Shown: positions 45,290 to 53,800, counted from the stretch's first letter. The stretch: 64,000 nucleotides of DNA from Berkiella sp964606325 (GCA_964606325.1 CAZSGE010000001.1:128725-192724); one strand, 5' to 3'. The notes: generated from the sequence alone by a model not told the origin. Numbers and translations are program-made.

Positions 45290-46582
45290 ATGAAAAAGCA
45301 TATATTAGTCGTGGCGCCTTCTCCCAGAGATTTTCGTGAGCTGAAAATACATACGGTTGGTGAAAATTATCAAATACATTTTCAGACATACGATACTCAA
45401 AAGGTTGATAAGCTATTATGTGTTCATCATGAGGGCGGATCCGAAATCTATTCGCCCGAAGCTGAAATTGAGCAACTTTTAGCGTATTGTAAACAACATT
45501 CGATTGATGCCGTAATTAGCACAGAGGATTATCCAGGGTGTATCTTTGCAAGTATATTAGCTCATCACTTGGGCTTACCCGGTCCTACTCCCCAAAGTGT
45601 GCTCACCTGTCAACACAAGTATTATAGCCGCATTTCGCAAAAGCAATTTGTTCCGAATCATACCCCAGATTTTAGGCTTATTAATCCAAAAGAAAGTGAT
45701 TTGTCTAAGGTAGATATGTCGTTTCCATTTTTTATTAAACCTGTTAAATCCTATTTTTCAATTTTTGCTAATAAAGTAAATGATGTTAACGAACTGATAA
45801 CGTTAGCTGATGCATCCGTCCCCAGCATTGCCTATTTAGAACCTTTAAACTGGTTTTTAGCAAATTATTCTTCATTTGAACTTGATGCGCAGTATTTGCT
45901 TGCTGAAAGTCTATTGCAGGGAGAACAAGTCACGGTAGAAGGATATGTCTTTAATGGCGAAGTACAAATCATGGGTGTAGTGGATTCGATTATGTATCCA
46001 GGTACTATTTGTTTTCAACGGTTTGACTATCCCTCACAACATTCAGAAACCATCCAAGATGCGATGGCTACGATTGCAGTCGAATATATCAAGGGTATCA
46101 AATTAGATAATACACTTTTTAACATTGAAATGATGTATAACCCAAAAACAGATGAAATTCATATTATAGAAGTGAATCCACGTATGAGTTCTCAATTTGC
46201 TGATCTTTTTGAAAAGGTAGATGGAGTAAATACTTATAAAATTTTACTTGATATTGCGCTAGGTAAAAAACCTACTTTCAAAAGTAAAGCTGGAAAATAT
46301 AATACTTCTGCAAGCTTTGTGCTTAGACGCTTTGATAATAAACAAGTTATTCAATCCCCAACAACCGATGACATTGCTCAAGTTAGTCAGCAGTTAGCGG
46401 ATTCGCGTATCGAGATATTTGCCATGGCAGGGCAGGATCTGAGTGCTTTTAAACAAGATGGTAAAAGTTTTCGTTATGGATTAATTCATCTTGGTGCAAA
46501 TAACAAAAAGGAATTGTTTGAAAAATATGAATTATGCAAACAAAAACTGCCGATTGTATTTGATGAGCATCAGGACTCATAG
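45290..46582 (+). CDS. ATP-grasp ligase of unknown substrate
   Basis: This 430-residue protein is an ATP-grasp carboxylate-amine/thiol ligase. An N-terminal Rossmann-like domain (about 1-105, with DAVISTEDYPG) precedes the ATP-binding domain. There, FFIKPVKS holds the nucleotide-binding Lys 150, and the metal ligands are Glu 280 in NIEMM, Glu 294, Asn 296 and Arg 298 in EVNPRMSSQ. The C-terminal domain of about 110 residues is typical of biotin-carboxylase-like ATP-grasp enzymes. Such enzymes join amino acids or peptides; substrate is unknown. It is divergent from the dgc-like operon across a shared 429-bp region, which suggests a linked pathway. A palindromic repeat follows the stop. Confidence 0.85.
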   Translation: MKKHILVVAPSPRDFRELKIHTVGENYQIHFQTYDTQKVDKLLCVHHEGGSEIYSPEAEIEQLLAYCKQHSIDAVISTEDYPGCIFASILAHHLGLPGPTPQSVLTCQHKYYSRISQKQFVPNHTPDFRLINPKESDLSKVDMSFPFFIKPVKSYFSIFANKVNDVNELITLADASVPSIAYLEPLNWFLANYSSFELDAQYLLAESLLQGEQVTVEGYVFNGEVQIMGVVDSIMYPGTICFQRFDYPSQHSETIQDAMATIAVEYIKGIKLDNTLFNIEMMYNPKTDEIHIIEVNPRMSSQFADLFEKVDGVNTYKILLDIALGKKPTFKSKAGKYNTSASFVLRRFDNKQVIQSPTTDDIAQVSQQLADSRIEIFAMAGQDLSAFKQDGKSFRYGLIHLGANNKKELFEKYELCKQKLPIVFDEHQDS

Positions 46583-46658
46583 CGAGGAGTCTTCTACGAA
46601 GCAATCCAGACTCATACTAAGATATTTTCTGGATTGCTTCGCTAAGAGCTCGCAATGA
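46577..46658. repeat. palindromic repeat element, CGAAGCAATCCAG type
   Basis: CGAAGCAATCCAG (46597-46609) is the exact reverse complement of 46629-46641. Imperfect outer arms CTCATAGCGAG (46577-46587) and CTCGCAATGAC (46648-46658) are also near-complementary. The arms match a widespread intergenic palindrome of the type GTCATTGCGAG...GAAGCAATCCAG. It lies between the convergent ATP-grasp and HDOD genes. Confidence 0.75.
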
Positions 46659-46690
46659 CCGAACTCCTAAGTTCAAAGTGAAAGGAGTAT

Positions 46691-47536
46691 CTAGCTAAAG
46701 AGTGAAGAAACTTCTTCAAATTTTTTCTGCAGTTCGGGATTGTCCGTTAAATCTTGAGTTGGATCTAAATTGAGACGTTTGTACGCTGGTAACTCTTGCT
46801 TGTTAATCGCATTTAATGGACTATTTGTACCCTTCAATGCGTGTAGTTTTGCTACCAACACGATATCTGCTAAATCAGCTTGGGGAATATCGCGATACAG
46901 ATCAGCAAGTAATTTTGGAACTTCTGCTATGTAGCGAGGGAATTGCCAACTCATTAAGATAGCTTCACCTAAGGTATAGCTAAATTGTTGAATGAGCATT
47001 TCAAACATGTCAGGGTTTTGCATAATTTCAGCATTTTTTTCCCCGAAGGTGAGAATTGGCAACATGCCAATTTCATGTAGAAGACCCGCGAGCATGGCTT
47101 CTTCAGCTGGAAAAGCTTTGGAATAATTTGCTAATACATAAGAAGCTGCTGCGACATCGCCGCTATGTTGCCATGCCTGACGCATCTTTTCTTCAATCAC
47201 TTTATTTTTGGCACAAAATAATTGTTCCATCGCAAGGCCAATCGCCATATTGGCAACGAAACTGGTTCCAAGTCGGCTGATAGCTGTTTTCAAGGTATTA
47301 ATGGAAACGCGTCCACGCACTAAGGGGCTGTTGGCAATACGAATAATACGAGCAGTCAATCCTGGATCTTTACCAATGACTTCATTGAGTTCTTCAATTG
47401 TTACATTAGGGTTTTCACTTAATTCTTGAATTGCCATCGCGATTTTAGGTTGTGTTGGCAAAGGGAGACGATTTTTTTCAATATTCTCAAGAATTTCGTT
47501 ATAAATGGTATTTGAAGATTCGCCAGATGACTTCAT
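46691..47536 (-). CDS. HDOD-domain protein
   Basis: This 281-residue protein consists mainly of an HDOD domain (about 20-215), a non-catalytic relative of HD phosphohydrolases found in bacterial signalling proteins. The sequence LPTQPKIAMAIQELSENPN, the DPGLTARIIRIANSP block and the FLAGLLHEIG-like region AMLAGLLHEIGML are characteristic. No GGDEF, EAL or receiver domain is attached. It is probably a cytoplasmic scaffold or regulator. It lies 83 bases after ygfZ on the same strand; the two may be co-transcribed. Confidence 0.9.
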   Translation of the reverse strand: MKSSGESSNTIYNEILENIEKNRLPLPTQPKIAMAIQELSENPNVTIEELNEVIGKDPGLTARIIRIANSPLVRGRVSINTLKTAISRLGTSFVANMAIGLAMEQLFCAKNKVIEEKMRQAWQHSGDVAAASYVLANYSKAFPAEEAMLAGLLHEIGMLPILTFGEKNAEIMQNPDMFEMLIQQFSYTLGEAILMSWQFPRYIAEVPKLLADLYRDIPQADLADIVLVAKLHALKGTNSPLNAINKQELPAYKRLNLDPTQDLTDNPELQKKFEEVSSLFS

Positions 47537-47619
47537 TTAACTTCCTTATGTTTAACAACTCAAATTCACTACTGTTTTCTACTGGTTTCGATACGATCCA
47601 TGTCATCAAAACCAATGCT

Positions 47620-48681
47620 TTACCAACTATAGGGTAAGTCTAGGCGATGAACCTTTGGTCCATCAGCTGAATATAAGCAAACATTATTAAAATTATTTGC
47701 TTGATCATCTAGCACTAATAATAACTCTATCGCACCGTATGAATTTTCAGCCACGCGAAGCACTATACCGCTCTCATTTGAGGGCACATCTGCATATACT
47801 AATGCGCCAGGCGTTGGTTTTTCTTTACTATCCTGAATAAAAGCTCGGTACAGGTGCTTCTTAATTTTTCCTTTGTACTGCATACGAGCAATAATTTCTT
47901 GTCCGAGGTAGCAACCTTTTGTATAGCTTATGCCATTGAGAATAGACAGATTTGCGTGATGCGGTAAGATCTCACCGATAGTTTTCTGATAAATAGTAGG
48001 AATACCTGACTGAATTTCCAGTAATTCCCAGGATGTGGGTAGCACGGGCTTGCAGTGAGTAATTAAGCGTAACCATAAATTCGACATATCTTCTGGTTTT
48101 GCCCAAATATCATAACGTGGATGTTGGCCAGGTAATCGGCAAATGGTATAGGTTGCGCCACCGATTATTTGAGTCAAACAATCGTAAGGTTTTAGTAGTG
48201 TTTTGGTTTGAGGTATGTGTTCATACAGGCGTGCATCAGCTGTTGGACCATATAAACCTAATCCAACTATGTGTTGTGCACTTTCAATAGTTACTTTAGA
48301 GAAAAGGGCATATTTTTTAAAATCAAGTAAAGCACTATCAATGATCTCAGTTGGCATGCATAGATGGTAAGTAGATGCGGGTGGCGTTTCAATTTGAAAA
48401 ATTCTAAACAGGCTTTGCATTCTACCTTTGAGGTTGCAATGTGCGCTAAGACCACTTTGTTGGGGGGTAATGTCGTTTACATTTGAAGTAATTTGACCTT
48501 GTAGAAATTGTTTGGCATCAACACCATGAAAACTAAGTGTGCCTAATGTTGTTAATGGGATTATACAATCTTGTATGCCCAAAGCACTTAGCTCTTGTTG
48601 TGGCAATCCAAAATGAAGCAAATTAGGCCCTGCGAAAATTCCGCCTTGTTCTTTTACAAATTCGTGCCAGTACTGCAGCAT
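47620..48681 (-). CDS. ygfZ: folate-binding Fe-S cluster assembly/repair protein YgfZ
   Basis: YgfZ is a tetrahydrofolate-binding GcvT-like protein needed for full activity of some Fe-S enzymes such as MiaB. The signature KGCYLGQE (residues 255-262, with the conserved Cys 257) is intact. The N-terminal domain shows LSFHGVDAKQFLQGQITSNV and GRMQSLFRIF. The length of 353 residues is slightly above that of E. coli (326). It is divergent from the DUF924-sdhE-ygfX genes, similar to the E. coli neighbourhood of ygfZ and ygfYX. Confidence 0.95.
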   Translation of the reverse strand: MLQYWHEFVKEQGGIFAGPNLLHFGLPQQELSALGIQDCIIPLTTLGTLSFHGVDAKQFLQGQITSNVNDITPQQSGLSAHCNLKGRMQSLFRIFQIETPPASTYHLCMPTEIIDSALLDFKKYALFSKVTIESAQHIVGLGLYGPTADARLYEHIPQTKTLLKPYDCLTQIIGGATYTICRLPGQHPRYDIWAKPEDMSNLWLRLITHCKPVLPTSWELLEIQSGIPTIYQKTIGEILPHHANLSILNGISYTKGCYLGQEIIARMQYKGKIKKHLYRAFIQDSKEKPTPGALVYADVPSNESGIVLRVAENSYGAIELLLVLDDQANNFNNVCLYSADGPKVHRLDLPYSW

Positions 48682-48804
48682 ATCGGCTCATTCTCTAGTC
48701 AAATCCCATAGGTGATGATATGTTATTAGCGCGCTGTGACAGTCGCAAGTCTTTAAACAAAAATCTTCGTTGTCCCTCTTGTCAAGAGTTAAATAGCTAA
48801 CATT

Positions 48805-49407
48805 ATGTTTGAAAAAGTAAATGAAATATTGCATTTTTGGTTTGGTTCGGATAAAGCCAAACCGCTAAGTCGTGCCGCTATTTGGTTTAGCGCAACGCCT
48901 GCTGTAGATGAAGAAATTAAAGTACGCTTTGAAGGGTTGCATCACCAAGCGGCAAAGGGGGCATTAAATAACTGGCTCAATTATCCGCAAAGCTGTTTAG
49001 CCTATATTATTTTGTTAGATCAATTTTCTCGCAACATGTACCGTAATACCCCATTAGCGTTTTCTCAAGATAATCTTGCCTTGCAAGCCTGTTTGCATGG
49101 TAAAGAACACAAACTAGATAAAGATTTAACTTTAATTCAAAGGCAATTTTTTTATATGCCACTTGAACATGCAGAAGACATTCATTCACAAAAATTATGC
49201 CTGGCATTAATGAAACAATTGGTTAATGAGGCGCAAGCTTATGAGCCAGAGATGTTGGACGCTATGACGCAAGGTTTTGAATACGCCAAACGCCATTATG
49301 ATATCATTCTTAACTTCGGACGTTTTCCCCACCGAAATGACATACTTGAACGTGAAAGCACCCAAGAAGAAATAGTATTTTTAAGTTTGCCTAATAGTAA
49401 ATTCTAG
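48805..49407 (+). CDS. DUF924 family protein
   Basis: This 200-residue protein matches DUF924 (TPR-like fold). The family marks are the N-terminal LHFWFG, the central LIILLDQFSRN-type segment YIILLDQFSRNMYRNTPLAFSQD, the FFYMPLEHAED motif and GRFPHRNDILER near the end. The function of the family is not established. It lies directly upstream of sdhE, with the stop overlapping the longest possible sdhE frame, so the three genes DUF924, sdhE and ygfX form an operon. Confidence 0.92.
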   Translation: MFEKVNEILHFWFGSDKAKPLSRAAIWFSATPAVDEEIKVRFEGLHHQAAKGALNNWLNYPQSCLAYIILLDQFSRNMYRNTPLAFSQDNLALQACLHGKEHKLDKDLTLIQRQFFYMPLEHAEDIHSQKLCLALMKQLVNEAQAYEPEMLDAMTQGFEYAKRHYDIILNFGRFPHRNDILERESTQEEIVFLSLPNSKF

Positions 49408-49415
49408 TGATAAAA

Positions 49416-49691
49416 ATGAACCCAAAAGATATTGAACACGAAAGACTCCGTTGGGCATGCCGGCGAGGTATGCTCGAATTAGATTTGTTCTTGGTGCCTT
49501 ATTTTGAAGCATGTTTTGCTGATCTCAGTTTGTTAGAGCAAAAAACTTTTGCTTATTTGCTAAGTGCAACCGATCCAGAATTACTCAGTTGGTTGATGGC
49601 TCATTCGCATCATCCAGACAAGGAAGTAGCAGCCATTGTTGATAAAATTAGACAATACCGATTACAGCAGCGCCCAGGTACAATCCTCTAA
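49416..49691 (+). CDS. sdhE: succinate dehydrogenase FAD assembly factor SdhE
   Basis: SdhE (YgfY) promotes covalent attachment of FAD to SdhA and FrdA. The 91-residue protein has the essential RRGMLELD motif (RGxxE) near residue 18 and the typical five-helix pattern. The ATG at 49416 is chosen over the GTG at 49407, which overlaps the preceding stop codon. It overlaps ygfX, as is usual for the pair. In E. coli the pair was also described as the CptAB toxin-antitoxin, a role now generally replaced by FAD assembly for SdhE. Confidence 0.93.
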   Translation: MNPKDIEHERLRWACRRGMLELDLFLVPYFEACFADLSLLEQKTFAYLLSATDPELLSWLMAHSHHPDKEVAAIVDKIRQYRLQQRPGTIL

Positions 49692-50079
49692 ATTTTTGGT
49701 TTGCACAGCATCTGTGTCTTATGGCTTAGCCCTTGGAGCCATTTTGATATCAAGTATAACTTTACCATGGCTGGCTATACTAATACCCATCATTCTCTGG
49801 CGTGGCATTTATGTTTTACGTAAAGAGTGTTTTCGTACGAACAATGAAGCTATTGTGTATTATCATCATATATCTAAGGACAGATGGCATCTTGTAACGC
49901 GTGCAGGTAAAACACTTGTATGTAGACATTGTGACTACCCGTTTCGTTCAAAAATATTTGTCCGAATGGCTTTTCAAACGATCCCTTTTAAGCGCAGAAT
50001 AAAGTTATTGGTGGCTTTTGATGCAATACCCCATGAAAATTATAGGTATCTTGTATCCAGTCTTTGGAATCAAGATTAA
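49636..50079 (+). CDS. ygfX: YgfX-like membrane protein
   Basis: This protein of up to 147 residues has two closely spaced transmembrane helices (about 22-40 and 42-60, ASVSYGLALGAILISSI and LPWLAILIPIILWRGIYVL) and a cytoplasmic tail containing DRWHLVTRAG, the topology of YgfX/CptA. Sequence identity to E. coli YgfX appears low; the call rests on topology, length and position behind sdhE. The start is uncertain: the TTG at 49636 overlaps sdhE by 56 bases, and later starts would cut into the first helix. Confidence 0.7.
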   Translation: MLIKLDNTDYSSAQVQSSKFLVCTASVSYGLALGAILISSITLPWLAILIPIILWRGIYVLRKECFRTNNEAIVYYHHISKDRWHLVTRAGKTLVCRHCDYPFRSKIFVRMAFQTIPFKRRIKLLVAFDAIPHENYRYLVSSLWNQD

Positions 50080-50160
50080 AACCAGCTCTAGGGTTCGACA
50101 ATAAAGGCCGATGAATGTTCCTGAAGTACTTGGTATTTTAATATCATCCAAGGGGCACTA

Positions 50161-50763
50161 ATGCGACAAAGGTTAAATCCGCCAGCGCGTTCTAATGTAG
50201 ACTATGAATTAGTGCAGCAAGTTCGCCTTGGTGATAAACAAGCATTTGATTTATTGGTACAAAAGTACCAGTTCAAAATTCTCAAACTGGTTAATCGCTA
50301 CGTCAATGATCCTTCCGAAGCGATGGATGTTGCGCAAGAATCCTTTATAAAAGCCTATCGAGCCTTGGATAAATTTCGAGGAGATAGTGCTTTTTACACC
50401 TGGCTTTATCGTATTGCTATTAATACTGCAAAAAATCACATTGTCTCTCAAAGTCGCAGAATGGTTGAGACAGATGTTGAAGTGGTTGATATGGAGCAAA
50501 CTTTAACCAAGAATAATTTAAAGGACTATTCAGCGCCTGAAAAGATACTACTGGACGTTGAAATAGAGCATGCAGTTAATGAGGTCATACAACATTTACC
50601 CAAGGAGTTACGTACGGCAATCACTCTAAGAGAGCTTGAAGGATTAAGCTATGAGGAAATAGCCGGCATCATGGCATGTCCTGTTGGCACTGTGCGATCA
50701 CGTATATTTAGAGCCAGAGAAGCGATTGAAAGGCGTATAAAACCATTACTCAATGAAGGATAG
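50161..50763 (+). CDS. rpoE: RNA polymerase sigma factor RpoE (AlgU)
   Basis: This is the ECF envelope-stress sigma factor sigma-E. The protein (200 residues) has region 2 (about 25-92: AFDLLVQKYQ, DVAQESFIKAYRALDKF, FYTWLYRIAINTAKNH) and region 4 (about 135-190: LPKELRTAITLRELEGLSYEEIA, VGTVRSRIFRAREAI). AAGGGG lies 6 bases before the ATG. It is followed by a shortened rseA. Position between the sdhE/ygfX genes and degP-lepA corresponds to the Pseudomonas algU locus. Confidence 0.97.
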   Translation: MRQRLNPPARSNVDYELVQQVRLGDKQAFDLLVQKYQFKILKLVNRYVNDPSEAMDVAQESFIKAYRALDKFRGDSAFYTWLYRIAINTAKNHIVSQSRRMVETDVEVVDMEQTLTKNNLKDYSAPEKILLDVEIEHAVNEVIQHLPKELRTAITLRELEGLSYEEIAGIMACPVGTVRSRIFRAREAIERRIKPLLNEG

Positions 50764-50780
50764 AAGGAACGAGGGACATC

Positions 50781-51113
50781 ATGAGCAAAGGAAAGATCGA
50801 CGATAACACTAAGGAAGCATTGTCAGCCTATATGGATGGTGCTTTAGACGAAGAATCAAAACAAGCCTTATTAGCACAGTTAAAAGTTGATGAAGAGTTA
50901 CAAAAAACGTGGCAGTGCTATCATTTAATTCATAACATTATGCAACAAAAATGCGATCCATTGCTGTTAGGTTTTGGCGCAATGTTAAGTGCCAAAGTCA
51001 GCGCTGCCTTGGAGAATGAGCCTGCCGTTGTCTGGGGAGCTGAATTTGACAACCCGATAGTGCTTAATACATCGCATCAAATTGATGATGTTAATTTCAC
51101 AAATCGCAAGTAA
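50781..51113 (+). CDS. rseA: RseA/MucA-type anti-sigma factor lacking membrane and periplasmic parts
   Basis: The 110-residue product carries the N-terminal anti-sigma domain of RseA/MucA: EALSAYMDGALDEESKQALLAQL (about 11-33) and the helix with TWQCYHLIHNIM. Normal RseA has about 216 residues with a transmembrane helix near 100-118 and a periplasmic domain cut by DegS. Here no hydrophobic helix is present and the frame stops cleanly. The following 115 bases show no continuing frame of the expected type. It would act as a soluble anti-sigma factor, so release of sigma-E cannot follow the DegS/RseP route. It lies 17 bases after rpoE. Confidence 0.8.
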   Translation: MSKGKIDDNTKEALSAYMDGALDEESKQALLAQLKVDEELQKTWQCYHLIHNIMQQKCDPLLLGFGAMLSAKVSAALENEPAVVWGAEFDNPIVLNTSHQIDDVNFTNRK

Positions 51114-51154
51114 AAATCAGCGTATGTAGCTATTCGTCGCAGTATCTTTGTAGC

Positions 51155-51185
51155 TTGTCGCGTAAAGTTTAAAGTTGGCTATAAT
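51155..51185 (+). promoter_or_regulatory. candidate promoter of the OTU-like gene
   Basis: A perfect -10 box TATAAT (51180-51185) with TTGTCG (51155-51160) at a long 19-base spacing. It indicates that the next gene has its own transcript and that translation starts downstream of about 51190. Confidence 0.4.
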
Positions 51186-51228
51186 ATCACGTAAGCTTTG
51201 CTCAAACTGCAAACGAATGAGTGAAGCT

Positions 51229-52062
51229 ATGTTAGCCCAATTTAGTCAGATCCAAAAAGACCCTATTCCTGCCATATCCAGCGGTTATGCTAATAACTGT
51301 GGATTTCACTCTATAGCTCATCTATGGATGGATTTACCTGATGATGTGTTTGTTTATCTTTATGAAAACTACCCCATTTTTAAAGTAATTCATGCCCAAT
51401 TTAATCAAGAATATGGTGGGGGCGAACCTACCCTTGAAAAATTACTTAAATTTAAAAAATTGCCCGCATTAAATAACCCTTTTGATCGAGAGTTAATTTG
51501 GGGGCCCATTCTAAGAAAAGTATTGCGCACACTCGCAAGTGCTGAGATTGAAAGAGTCAAAAGCATCGAAACGGATGAAATGACGGATCTAGAGCAGGCT
51601 CAATATTTTTTTGGTCCAAAAGAGTTGGAATACTTAGCGGATGGTCGATGTGTGGATTTTCGTATGTTACGATTACTCACCCAAGAAATGGGACTAGATT
51701 TAACGGTGTATAATCAGGTGGCAAGCCACAGTGAATATGAATTACCAGTTTATCAATTTCCGCCCAAAGGCGATATTTGTTGGCAAGGTGAGCTTTTTTT
51801 TAATGGTGCTCATTATGACTTTACTTTTGGCGATGAAGAAAAAAATACAAAACATAACATAAAGCGCGCTGATTCATTTTTAATACCGCATATACCAAGT
51901 ATTTTTATTGATGATAAAAGTACGGTTAAAGAAGAAAAAAAAATCACAGATGAGAAAGTGCAACTGGCTGTAAAAGCGATTATGACTGTGGTGAATAAAA
52001 AATTGGCCGCGCCACAGCTTTCACAGGAAACGGCTCATGTGAAGTCAAAACTAAACTTGTAA
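51229..52062 (+). CDS. possible OTU-like cysteine protease
   Basis: This 277-residue protein is not in any family I can assign firmly. Near the N-terminus is ANNCGFHSIAHLW, close to the OTU deubiquitinase pattern D-G-N-C-L-F-x-S-I-A, giving a candidate nucleophile Cys 24. A candidate catalytic His 195 occurs in FNGAHYDFTF, like the OTU C-terminal HY motif. Spacing (about 170 residues) suits OTU proteases. The C-terminal 60 residues are Lys-rich and probably flexible. Possible starts are ATG 51217 or 51229; the latter has GAGTGAAG upstream. It occupies the place of rseB/mucB between rseA and degP. Bacterial OTU proteins are usually host-targeted effectors; this role is inference. Confidence 0.5.
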   Translation: MLAQFSQIQKDPIPAISSGYANNCGFHSIAHLWMDLPDDVFVYLYENYPIFKVIHAQFNQEYGGGEPTLEKLLKFKKLPALNNPFDRELIWGPILRKVLRTLASAEIERVKSIETDEMTDLEQAQYFFGPKELEYLADGRCVDFRMLRLLTQEMGLDLTVYNQVASHSEYELPVYQFPPKGDICWQGELFFNGAHYDFTFGDEEKNTKHNIKRADSFLIPHIPSIFIDDKSTVKEEKKITDEKVQLAVKAIMTVVNKKLAAPQLSQETAHVKSKLNL

Positions 52063-52168
52063 TCATTTCTTGATTTGTACTTTTAAAATAAGGTGTGCTT
52101 ACACCCAATTGGCTAAAATCCTGCTTCGTACACGTTTAGGTACTAGTACCCTGAACAAAAGTCATCTT

Positions 52169-52196
52169 TTGTTAGTTGTCATTCAAATGATATAAT
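52169..52196 (+). promoter_or_regulatory. candidate sigma-70 promoter of degP
   Basis: TTGTTA (52169-52174), a 16-base spacer and a perfect TATAAT (52191-52196), 60 bases before the degP ATG. No sigma-E-type GGAACTT box was seen upstream, so degP may not be under direct sigma-E control here. Confidence 0.45.
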
Positions 52197-52255
52197 GGGT
52201 CATTGGTTGATATTTGACCATAAAGTCTTGAGCTGACGACAATCTGGAGATGGCC

Positions 52256-53674
52256 ATGAAGACTAGAATAACAAGCAAAACAATTTCATTTTTAGCGGCA
52301 TTGTTACTTAGCACATCAAGTGTTCTTGTCGCAGGTCAAACCCCAGACTTTACGCCAATTGTTGATACCGCCGGCAAGTCGGTCGTTAATATCATTACAA
52401 TCAATAAAGAAACCAAAAAATTAGTACCAGACAATCTGCGTGAAGATTTAGAAGGCACGCCTTTAATGGATGTCTTAAAGCAAATGTTTGGCGATAAATT
52501 AGATGAGAATTTATCGGGTAAAGGTCCAGGGCTTGGCTCAGGTACCATTATTTCAGCTGACGGCTATATTGTGACCAACTCGCATGTGGTTGATGGTTCC
52601 GATATCATTTACGTGCGTTTACAAGATAGACGAGAATTTCCAGCTAAGGTCATTGGAAAAGATTCCGGAACAGACTTAGCTCTTCTTAAAATCGAAGCAA
52701 AAAGTTTACCTTTTCTAAATTATGCTGACAGTAATAGTGTCAAAGTAGGGGAATGGGTTTTAGCTATTGGCTCGCCTTATGGATTTGAAAATTCAATAAC
52801 AGTAGGCGTGGTGAGTGCAACTGGCAGAAGTTTGGGATCAGAGAGATATGTTCCGTTTATTCAAACAGATGCCGCCATCAATCCCGGTAATAGCGGGGGC
52901 CCCTTATTGAATTTAAATGGGGAAATGGTCGGTATCAATTCACAAATTATCACAGAATCAGGAAGCTATGCGGGGCTTTCATTTGCTGTTCCAGCAAATG
53001 TTGTTAAATTGGTGGTGAGCCAATTACAAAAATCCGGTAGCGTATCAAGAGGTTGGTTGGGATTGGCGTTTCAAGATTTAAATCGTGATCTGGCTGATTC
53101 GTTTGGCTTGAAAACGGTAAAAGGAGCTTTGATTTCTAAAGTCATCCCCAATAGTCCTGCCTCAAAAGCAGGTATTCAAGAAGGGGATATCATCACGCAA
53201 TTTAATGGTAAGGAAATAGTCAAAGCGACGGATTTGCCGCCTATTGTTGGGCTCATTCCGGTAGATACCACCGTTCCGATGAAAGTTATCAGAGAGCAAA
53301 AAGAAGTTGAAGTGTCTTTGGTGTTAAGCAAATTTAATGAAAGTGAAATGCCAGGACCTGGCACAAAGAAATTAGTGATCCCACGATTTGATAAACTGCA
53401 ACAACAAATCAGTGTGAGAGAAATTGAAGACTTTGAAAGAGCTGATATCGGAGACAAAAAGGGGGTTATTGTGATGGACGTGCGCGGTGATTCATGGATA
53501 ACCGGTGGCATTAGACGTGGCGATCTCATTAATTCAATTAATGGCAAAAAAGTTACCAATGTGAAAGAGTTCTACTCCAGTGTAAGTGCCGCTGGTGATG
53601 ATCGCGCCATCTCTATGCTCATCACAAGACCGGGTGATGTACAACGTTATGTTGCTGTAAAACTAGATAAATAG
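52256..53674 (+). CDS. degP: periplasmic serine protease DegP/MucD
   Basis: This is a periplasmic HtrA-type protease and chaperone. A signal peptide (about residues 1-27, ending VLVAG) is followed by a trypsin-like domain with the triad His 110 (TNSHVV), Asp 140 (GTDLALL) and Ser 213 (NPGNSGGPL), then two PDZ domains (about 255-345 and 375-470). The length of 472 residues matches MucD and DegP. GGAGA six to seven bases upstream supports the ATG at 52256 over the ATG at 52250. In Pseudomonas mucD follows mucABC; here mucB and mucC are absent. Confidence 0.96.
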   Translation: MKTRITSKTISFLAALLLSTSSVLVAGQTPDFTPIVDTAGKSVVNIITINKETKKLVPDNLREDLEGTPLMDVLKQMFGDKLDENLSGKGPGLGSGTIISADGYIVTNSHVVDGSDIIYVRLQDRREFPAKVIGKDSGTDLALLKIEAKSLPFLNYADSNSVKVGEWVLAIGSPYGFENSITVGVVSATGRSLGSERYVPFIQTDAAINPGNSGGPLLNLNGEMVGINSQIITESGSYAGLSFAVPANVVKLVVSQLQKSGSVSRGWLGLAFQDLNRDLADSFGLKTVKGALISKVIPNSPASKAGIQEGDIITQFNGKEIVKATDLPPIVGLIPVDTTVPMKVIREQKEVEVSLVLSKFNESEMPGPGTKKLVIPRFDKLQQQISVREIEDFERADIGDKKGVIVMDVRGDSWITGGIRRGDLINSINGKKVTNVKEFYSSVSAAGDDRAISMLITRPGDVQRYVAVKLDK

Positions 53675-53693
53675 CTAAATATCTCCGTTTATT

Positions 53694-53718
53694 AGGCGCC
53701 TATGGCGCCTTTCTTTTT
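53694..53718 (+). terminator. intrinsic terminator of degP
   Basis: AGGCGCC (53694-53700) and GGCGCCT (53704-53710) form a perfect 7-bp stem with a 3-base loop, followed by TTCTTTTT. Confidence 0.9.
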
Positions 53719-53800
53719 ACTCATTCCTGAATTTATTTCTTAGGTTTTTCTTTGTGTAGGGGCAGGCTCATCGTGAAATTTAAGCGAAAATCCAAGGTAT

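Noticed and set aside
50080..50160. Sigma-E-type autoregulatory promoter before rpoE
   Set aside because: No GGAACTT-like -35 with a fitting TCnnA -10 could be found.
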